This document shows, piece by piece, positions 62,001 to 64,000 of a DNA stretch of 64,000 nt (positions within the stretch are counted from its first letter, which is position 1; each line of letters starts with the position of its first letter). The position numbers and the translations under genes are program-made. Below the pieces are notes generated by a model that saw only the letters and a program-made list of their open reading frames with translations, was not told the DNA's origin and did not search any database. This DNA is from Pararge aegeria (Eukaryota; Arthropoda; Insecta; Lepidoptera; Nymphalidae), in assembly GCF_905163445.1 (NCBI RefSeq), contig NC_053184.1, positions 9,424,001 to 9,488,000 of the forward strand, in the 5' to 3' direction.

Positions 62001-63751
62001 GTCAATAATAATTGTTTAGTAGTAGTAGTAGTTCACAGGACGGATGGACGTTGGGGTCCCAAGGTGCTGGAATTGCAGCCCCGTACTGATAAACGCAGCA
62101 TTGGTCGACCCCCGACGAGGTGGACGGACGACATAAAGCGCGTGGCAGGTAGCCGCTGGATTCAAGCGGCACAAAACCGTGGAATTTGGAACTCCCTACA
62201 AAAGACCTATGTCCAACAGTGGACGTCTATCGGTTGATTTGATGATGATGATGAGTATGTGAGCTTTTCGTTGTAGTAGTAGAGCTTTCGTGACAGAGCT
62301 CGTCTAGGGAAGCATTACCGCCATTTTTATTTCAGCCGCGGCTAACCAGCATTGCTGTGTTTAGGTCTGAAAGGCGTAGTGGCCGGTGTAATATTGGGCA
62401 CATTGTTTTTCCGATAAACACTTACACCTCAGATTTATGAATACAGGACGCCACTTGCAGGACGTGTCCCTCGAATACCAAATGTTGCTCTTAATAAGCT
62501 ATGGGTTTCCACTTACAATAAGTTGGGCCATTTGCTTGGCACCAAAATATAAACAGCCGCAAATGTTATTGAATTTATTACGCAAATGCCAACAAGGTAA
62601 ATGGGCTGATTATAAAATGGCTACGAAGTTTGCTTTGCTTTTAAATCGTTAATGTAATAGTTTTTATCATATCTTTCAGGTGTTGCACGGCGACCTTGCA
62701 GCTAGAAATGTGTTGCTGGCAGAAGACAACATTGTTAAAATTTGCGACTTTGGCTTAGCACGAAGCATTTATAAAAACGACGAATACAAGAAACAAGAAA
62801 ATGTAAGCAAATTAAAGCTTCAATCATTTGATCACTTAGCAATATAGTAGACATTTATGAAATGAAATAAGGCGCACATGTTGCTTATATTCTGTAAATT
62901 GTACAAAACAATGGAAAAGCACCCGGAAACTGTTCCTGTGGGATCAATAAATAGGCTTTGTTACCTATTGCTTTTACCTACTGGTTTTGTTACACTTAAC
63001 TGCTGTGACAGGGAAATTTTGGAAAGAGCTAGCTTGCATTTTGGAGACGGCCATAGCTCGGAAATAATAGATTCCTAAGGGATTTTTGGATAACCGTAAC
63101 GGAGACGAAGGATTATCAACCCATTGAACATGAAGGGTTTAGGACGTAGTTCTCCACGCTAGCTGCTGGCCAAGTTAGGTTTGGTAGACCTCGCATGCCT
63201 TTGAAAATGTTATGGAGAACTCTCAGGCTTTCTCCGCAGGTTTCCTTACGATGTTTTTCATCACCGATAAAGCAAGTGATATTTAATTTAATGCAAATAA
63301 AACGCACATAGCTCTAAAAAGTTAGAGTTGCATGAGGGGATTGAACAAGGCCCCTGAACAGGGAGGCCGAAGCCCTAATTAGTAGGCTATCACAGATACT
63401 ATAAAATATAGATTTTTATAACTGTATCAGGTTTTGTCTATTCCTACCAAATTGAACAGAAAAATTGCGGTTTTCAGTTTGCAAAATTGTTTTGAAATCT
63501 CGATTTTTGGCAACAACAGACGTTTGACCTTGAAATCATAATACATTATAAGATTTTAATTTTGCTCCTTTTATGTTTCAGAGTCCTCTACCAGTGAAAT
63601 GGTTAGCCATAGAGTGTATGACTGACCGCATTTTTTCGACGCAGTCTGATGTATGGTCGTTTGGGATTGTTTTATGGGAATTGTTTTCGCTCGCCAAAAC
63701 ACCCTATCCTAATATTAGTCCAACAAGTCTTGTACAGTGGCTCAGTGATGG
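37971..63751 (+). CDS. Pvr: Pvr, PDGF/VEGF-receptor-like receptor tyrosine kinase (3' end outside window)
   Basis: Twenty exons join in frame to 1124 codons and continue past the right edge. Order: signal peptide (1-25), seven Ig-like domains (about 26-731), transmembrane helix (about 739-761), juxtamembrane LPYDERFEFPPEKLQFG, then the tyrosine kinase. The kinase has LGAGAFGVVYK, catalytic Lys849 in VAVK, aC Glu866, Val899 as gatekeeper, a kinase insert of about 80 residues, HGDLAARN (Asp1032), DFG (1050-1052) and SDVWSFGIVLWELFSLAKTP. Seven Ig domains plus a split kinase define the VEGFR/PDGFR class; insects usually have one such receptor, Pvr, which binds Pvf ligands and acts in haemocyte, border-cell and epithelial signalling. 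HRD and APE are altered to HGD and AIE. Confidence 0.92.
39512..39748 (+). repeat. Dispersed repeat, family D
   Basis: GTGACAGAGCTCGAGCTACC, TTTCGGTCTGAAGAGCG, GCCAGTGTAATTTCAGG and ATGGCTTTCCACTTACCACC match in order the copy at 62286-62552 inside another Pvr intron. Confidence 0.75.
40838..40978 (+). repeat. Dispersed repeat, family E, second copy
   Basis: AAAGCGTTCCCGTGGCCCAG, CTACCAGATGACGAG and CATGTGGATTCTCCACAAGA follow the order of the 23.1-kb copy. Confidence 0.75.
41100..41640. other. Unclassified block with distinct texture
   Basis: Runs such as TAACTTTTGAACGAATCATC, CGATTTTCACGTGGTTGGCG, GCATTCGACGCAGCTATGAA and ACTCGATTTTCGAAAAACGG are unlike neighbouring intron sequence and resemble no family I can name. 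The open stretch at 41431-41634 has no ATG start at its beginning and no recognisable domain. Possibly a non-coding transposon body. Confidence 0.3.
42465..42502. repeat. Perfect 17-bp inverted repeat, 4-nt loop
   Basis: CTGCACTGCCTGAAATA (42465-42481) and TATTTCAGGCAGTGCAG (42486-42502) around atgt. Confidence 0.95.
42545..42690 (-). mobile_element. LINE 3'-end fragment, family B
   Basis: Minus-strand reading gives GATCGCTATTAAGCGATAAG, GCCGCCTTTTGTATTAC and an AATAAAGAG tail, matching family B at 60263-60420. Confidence 0.7.
46494..46753 (+). mobile_element. SINE family 2, near full length
   Basis: GACAGCCGAATGGCGCAGTG, GTGGGTTCGATTCCCACAAC, TTCAGTGTCTGGGTGTTTAT and GGGGCTAGACGGCGATGTGT. 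A family 1 fragment abuts it on the opposite strand. Confidence 0.9.
46754..46882 (-). mobile_element. SINE family 1 fragment
   Basis: GGTCCACTACAAAGCACGGG, TCTCCTCTAAGAATACGAAG and TTTAGACCGTAGTCCACAAT, inserted directly next to the family 2 copy. Confidence 0.78.
47949..48302 (+). CDS. Pvr: Pvr exon 2, Ig domain 1
   Basis: Acceptor ttggtttcag. Contains GQNFTIFCKSS and IGYYVCFDN, the paired cysteines of the first Ig-like domain (residues about 26-143). Donor GATG|GTGAGA, phase 1. Confidence 0.88.
48303..48831 (+). other. Pvr: Pvr intron 2
   Basis: 529 nt; no repeat family or coding segment recognised. Confidence 0.7.
48832..48944 (+). CDS. Pvr: Pvr exon 3, Ig domain 2 (first half)
   Basis: Acceptor taacttatag, then DTGKLFAPMREMVGSTVGAM and VVIECRPTTPDVNVTLLG, which supplies the first Cys of domain 2. 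Donor GGG|GTATGT, phase 0. Confidence 0.85.
49399..49555 (+). CDS. Pvr: Pvr exon 4, Ig domain 2 (second half)
   Basis: Acceptor caatattcag, then DFADSDYQQYSFSPKIGFAF and IPIMAFFCNFVRQNQSD, resembling the VEGFR domain-2 pattern with its second Cys. The frame requires the donor AAAC|GTAGGT at 49556. The apparently better AG|GTGATT four bases on would break the frame. Confidence 0.82.
49556..51704 (+). other. Pvr: Pvr intron 4 (2.1 kb)
   Basis: AT-rich with no recognised repeat family or exon. Confidence 0.65.
51705..51853 (+). CDS. Pvr: Pvr exon 5, Ig domain 3 (first half)
   Basis: Acceptor attattttcag; C|TA makes Leu, then FLSDSPKPKITMDSQYF and FWLNCSVDYELNNPILLNWT. The Cys and following Trp are the B- and C-strand landmarks of an Ig fold. 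Donor CAG|GTTTAA, phase 0. Confidence 0.88.
51854..52527 (+). other. Pvr: Pvr intron 5, mostly a SINE
   Basis: 674 nt, about half occupied by the composite SINE at 52001-52325. Confidence 0.7.
52001..52325 (+). mobile_element. Composite tRNA-derived SINE, family 3
   Basis: The B box TCGGGTTCGATCCCAGCGGG is followed by TAGTCTGGTGGACTACTTGA, CGATTTAGCGTTCCGGTACA and GGTTAGCCCGCTACCACCTT, a body familiar from lepidopteran SINEs. Fragments of the same family lie at 9836-9885 and 31985-32110. Confidence 0.7.
52528..52690 (+). CDS. Pvr: Pvr exon 6, Ig domain 3 (second half)
   Basis: Acceptor atttgcag, then SNVDIDTNEETMKASG and AENDGNYTCISFSS, the DxGxYxC signature. Donor AAAG|GTAAGA, phase 1. A TTAACTAAT branch-point-like motif lies 10-15 nt upstream. 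Confidence 0.86.
52691..53194 (+). other. Pvr: Pvr intron 6, with LINE family A fragment
   Basis: 504 nt. About 52925-53075 is a minus-strand LINE family A fragment (ATGGCACTTTTGATGCCTAC, GTATTCGTAAACTTAAGTC) with a short AGTGAT triplication. Confidence 0.6.
53195..53315 (+). CDS. Pvr: Pvr exon 7, Ig domain 4 (first half)
   Basis: Acceptor ttccttttag, then GNKGFINVTIGNIKLPIETR and QSRATLITNVIDAYPAAN. The B-strand cysteine is absent (LIT in place of LxC). Donor ACCTT|GTAAGT, phase 2. Confidence 0.86.
53316..53706 (+). other. Pvr: Pvr intron 7, with a repeat fragment
   Basis: 391 nt. The part about 53548-53640 (GAGCAGCGTGGTGGTTCTAT, CTCTGTGCCCAGTATTGGGA, CGTTAATAGAC) is a dispersed-repeat tail; a related piece is at about 22707-22745. 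Confidence 0.6.
53707..53885 (+). CDS. Pvr: Pvr exon 8, Ig domain 4 (second half)
   Basis: Acceptor gtttttttcag; TT|T makes Phe, then YKNGTEIIVKL and SLTIDDIANYTVVAANKDDK. The position of the F-strand cysteine is Val (YTV), so domain 4 has no disulphide. Donor AAAG|GTAATA, phase 1. Confidence 0.88.
53886..54679 (+). other. Pvr: Pvr intron 8
   Basis: 794 nt; nothing recognised. Confidence 0.65.
54680..54831 (+). CDS. Pvr: Pvr exon 9, Ig domain 5 (first half)
   Basis: Acceptor taatttacag, then VPAVINFESGDKRFLV and ATLQCEAIGYPLPNIRWFF, a textbook I-set LxCxAxGxPxPxIxW motif. Donor AAG|GTATAA, phase 0. Confidence 0.9.
54832..55639 (+). other. Pvr: Pvr intron 9
   Basis: 808 nt. Contains a 15-bp perfect hairpin at 55054-55087. 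The minus strand is open for 142 codons across 54669-55097 (partly antisense to exon 9). Confidence 0.6.
55054..55087. repeat. Perfect 15-bp inverted repeat, 4-nt loop
   Basis: ATGAAGTTATTAACC (55054-55068) and GGTTAATAACTTCAT (55073-55087) around aggc. Confidence 0.93.
55640..55919 (+). CDS. Pvr: Pvr exon 10, end of Ig domain 5 and start of domain 6
   Basis: Acceptor tttttttcag. The segment HASGNITCSPGQASDKAS closes domain 5; EGQEAIVECYASKYDF and NVTWIRNNKVL open domain 6 (Cys then Trp). Donor TTTG|GTACGT, phase 1. Confidence 0.9.
56136..56279 (+). CDS. Pvr: Pvr exon 11, Ig domain 6 (second half)
   Basis: Acceptor atattttattacag, then ETILRTQWSYIAQLKLNN and VEDAGNYTCYGYKMGNSEEN, with the canonical DAGNYTC. 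Donor GCAG|GTAAAC, phase 1. Confidence 0.9.
56403..56461 (-). repeat. tRNA-like 3'-half fragment
   Basis: The minus strand reads GCAGGTTCAAATCCTGTCGG, a B-box/T-arm, then TTCCG. The 5' half of a cloverleaf is missing, so this is a tRNA- or SINE-derived fragment within Pvr intron 11 (56280-56659) rather than a tRNA gene. Confidence 0.5.
56660..56784 (+). CDS. Pvr: Pvr exon 12, Ig domain 7 (first half)
   Basis: Acceptor ttttatttgcag, then EKKAPNVTILASESNEEVN and LRLTCQASGVPPPVISWYK. Donor AAG|GTAAAC, phase 0. Confidence 0.92.
57048..57228 (+). CDS. Pvr: Pvr exon 13, Ig domain 7 (second half)
   Basis: Acceptor cattttctatag, then DGDKLENNTFLDIF and EEHAGKYKCLAASGDISVSE. This completes the membrane-proximal Ig domain. 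Donor AAAG|GTATTC, phase 1. Confidence 0.9.
57465..57722 (+). CDS. Pvr: Pvr exon 14, transmembrane and juxtamembrane
   Basis: Acceptor gtgattttcag. AIYLSIVGVVVFFLVLLIVY (about residues 739-758) is the transmembrane helix, followed by the basic stop-transfer KIRKEKQFRK. The juxtamembrane segment ends LLPYDERFEFPPEKLQFG, the usual lead-in to class III/V receptor kinases. Donor TTTG|GTAATT, phase 1. Confidence 0.94.
57723..58576 (+). other. Pvr: Pvr intron 14
   Basis: 854 nt; no recognised element. Confidence 0.65.
58577..58801 (+). CDS. Pvr: Pvr exon 15, kinase N-lobe
   Basis: Acceptor ttggttttag. GKQLGAGAFGVVYKADARGI is the glycine-rich loop, TTPVAVKMVKK carries catalytic Lys849, and KALASELKIMVHLGKHVNIV has aC Glu866. 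Donor AAAC|GTGAGT, phase 1. Confidence 0.96.
58802..59479 (+). other. Pvr: Pvr intron 15
   Basis: 678 nt; AT-rich with a poly-A run near 59345; nothing recognised. Confidence 0.65.
59480..59636 (+). CDS. Pvr: Pvr exon 16, hinge and start of kinase insert
   Basis: Acceptor cataatccag, then RELVVIVEYCKFGNIHNYMQ with Val899 at the gatekeeper position, entering the kinase insert at VNRGFICTTGSTG. CKFGN is shared with VEGFR/PDGFR kinases. Donor ACCGG|GTAAAC, phase 2. Confidence 0.92.
59752..59799. repeat. Inverted repeat, 13-bp perfect outer arms
   Basis: CCGAAATAGGTTT (59752-59764) and AAACCTATTTCGG (59787-59799), with further partial pairing (AAAGT/ACTTT) inside. Lies in Pvr intron 16. Confidence 0.88.
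59901..59992 (+). CDS. Pvr: Pvr exon 17, kinase insert
   Basis: Acceptor ctttatgtttcag, then GVQSDYFGSNHSQETDHTF and VNTANTNRSGRK. Low-complexity polar sequence as expected for a kinase insert. Phase 2 in, phase 1 out at AAAG|GTCAGC. Assigned on frame continuity and splice sites. Confidence 0.82.
60263..60420 (+). mobile_element. LINE 3'-end fragment, family B
   Basis: TTGCACTATCCCGTTTTCTC, GGAGGAGATCGCTCCAAGCG, ATAAGACCGCCTTTGTGCAT and the terminal TGTGCAATAAAGACTTTTTC. The family commonly ends at AATAAAG in Lepidoptera. Confidence 0.78.
60421..60443 (+). repeat. (TTC)n microsatellite
   Basis: Seven consecutive TTC units directly after the LINE 3' end, probably grown from its tail. Confidence 0.9.
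61195..61239. repeat. Perfect 20-bp inverted repeat, 5-nt loop
   Basis: TGTATATATGTGACATGTGT (61195-61214) and its exact reverse complement (61220-61239) around gtcat. Confidence 0.93.
61309..61463 (+). CDS. Pvr: Pvr exon 18, end of kinase insert and aE helix
   Basis: Acceptor tctggtttcag, then VSETGYVQPEWRSNYETDYV and LTSRDLLAWAFQIARGMEYL, the typical aD-aE region. Y981-V-Q-P fits a YxxP motif. Donor AAG|GTGAAG, phase 0. Confidence 0.95.
62037..62262 (+). pseudogene. RTE-type LINE reverse-transcriptase C-terminus
   Basis: A continuous frame reads DGRWGPKVLELQPRTDKRSI, GRPPTRWTDDIKRVAGSRW and VQQWTSIG before TGA at 62235-62237, then a GATGATGATGATGA tail. RPPTRW..D and QQWT.IG with an ATG/TGA-repeat tail identify an RTE-clade element. 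Only the last roughly 65 codons remain. Confidence 0.88.
62286..62552 (+). repeat. Dispersed repeat, family D, second copy
   Basis: GTGACAGAGCTCGTCTAGGG, TAGGTCTGAAAGGCGTAGTG, GCCGGTGTAATATTGGGCAC and GGGTTTCCACTTACAATAAG follow the 39.5-kb copy. It begins soon after the RTE tail. Confidence 0.75.
62680..62802 (+). CDS. Pvr: Pvr exon 19, catalytic and activation loops
   Basis: Acceptor catatctttcag, then VLHGDLAARNVLLAEDN and VKICDFGLARSIYKNDEYKK. Catalytic Asp1032, Asn1037 and Asp1050 are intact, but the usual HRD arginine is Gly1031. Activation-loop tyrosines are 1058 and 1063, aligned with the paired VEGFR sites. Donor AAT|GTAAGC, phase 0. Confidence 0.96.
62803..63581 (+). other. Pvr: Pvr intron 19
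   Basis: 779 nt, with a near-full-length minus-strand SINE family 1 copy at 63116-63393. Confidence 0.75.
63116..63393 (-). mobile_element. SINE family 1, near full length
   Basis: From 3' body (TGAACATGAAGGGTTTAGGA) through ATGGAGAACTCTCAGGC and ACGATGTTTTTCATCACCGA to the tRNA head (CAGGGAGGCCGAAGCCCTAA, AGGCTATCACAG) on the minus strand. Confidence 0.87.
63582..63751 (+). CDS. Pvr: Pvr exon 20, kinase C-lobe (last exon in window)
   Basis: Acceptor ttttatgtttcag, then SPLPVKWLAIECMTDRIFST, QSDVWSFGIVLWELFSLAKT and PYPNISPTSLVQWLSDG. The APE motif is AIE here. Donor GATGG|GTAAGC, phase 2; the remaining kinase C-lobe and C-tail lie beyond 64000. Confidence 0.95.
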
Positions 63752-63870
63752 GTAAGCATCGAATATTTTGGACGTACACTTACTGCTTAAAATTGTCTTT
63801 TGTAGAGATTGCCATACTCCAGACTTTCTTTAGTCTTACCTATACAAAGATTTGCCCAGTTGAACCAAAA

Positions 63871-63930
63871 GTCAAGTTTATAGAATTTGAAACTGTATTC
63901 GTCAAGTTTATAGAATTTGAAACTGTATTC
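63871..63930 (+). repeat. Perfect 30-bp tandem duplication
   Basis: Two identical adjacent 30-nt units (63871-63900, 63901-63930), each starting GTCAAGTTTATAGAATTTGA, in the intron after Pvr exon 20. Confidence 0.97.
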
Positions 63931-64000
63931 GTCATTTGTTGGCCTCCAGAGCTGTGTTTGTGAATCAGTTGAAACACTAACAGTTTTTTTTGAAAATCTA

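Larger units (their letters stand above)
61464..62679 (+). other. Pvr: Pvr intron 18 (1.2 kb), repeat-rich
   Basis: Contains an RTE LINE C-terminal remnant (62037-62262) and a family D repeat (62286-62552); the remainder is unassigned. Confidence 0.7.

Overview
The window reads as nuclear DNA of a lepidopteran (moth or butterfly). It is AT-rich, has intron-rich genes with GT..AG junctions, and is packed with tRNA-derived SINEs, RTE-type LINE tails and MITE-like elements of kinds familiar from Lepidoptera. Assignment below order level is not supported from the sequence alone. There is no bacterial gene content, rRNA, intact tRNA gene or CRISPR array.

Layout: (1) 753-13692, plus strand: an eight-exon gene for a very large ODF3-like (CIMAP/STPG) protein of about 1206 residues. 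It has about 26 sperm-tail PG-rich repeats, 17 of them in one 1.8-kb exon, and a 257-residue C-terminal exon with little repeat character. (2) About 13.7-37.4 kb: a gene-poor intergenic region of roughly 24 kb, filled with SINE, LINE and MITE remnants. It also holds a 4 x 120-bp tandem repeat, a GC-rich island near 17.8 kb and several short-loop inverted repeats. (3) 37971-63751 and beyond the right edge, plus strand: a receptor tyrosine kinase that I identify as Pvr, the insect PDGF/VEGF receptor. Twenty exons are visible: a signal-peptide exon, a 9.9-kb first intron, seven Ig-like domains, one transmembrane helix, the juxtamembrane segment and a split tyrosine kinase domain up to the C-lobe. 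The rest of the kinase domain and the C-tail lie outside the window.

The two genes share orientation but no evident function: one is an axonemal/sperm-tail structural protein, the other a cell-surface growth-factor receptor. All exon coordinates were derived by hand from splice consensus and reading-frame continuity. Both models keep one open frame across every junction (3621 nt including the stop for the first; 3374 nt so far for Pvr). The least certain junction is the acceptor of exon 3 in the first gene.

I found no clearly new biological system. The items most worth a second look are the expanded STPGR protein and its tail, the non-canonical HGD and AIE motifs in the Pvr kinase, the 120-bp tandem repeat open on both strands, and the number of perfect inverted repeats with 4-6-nt loops scattered through non-coding DNA.
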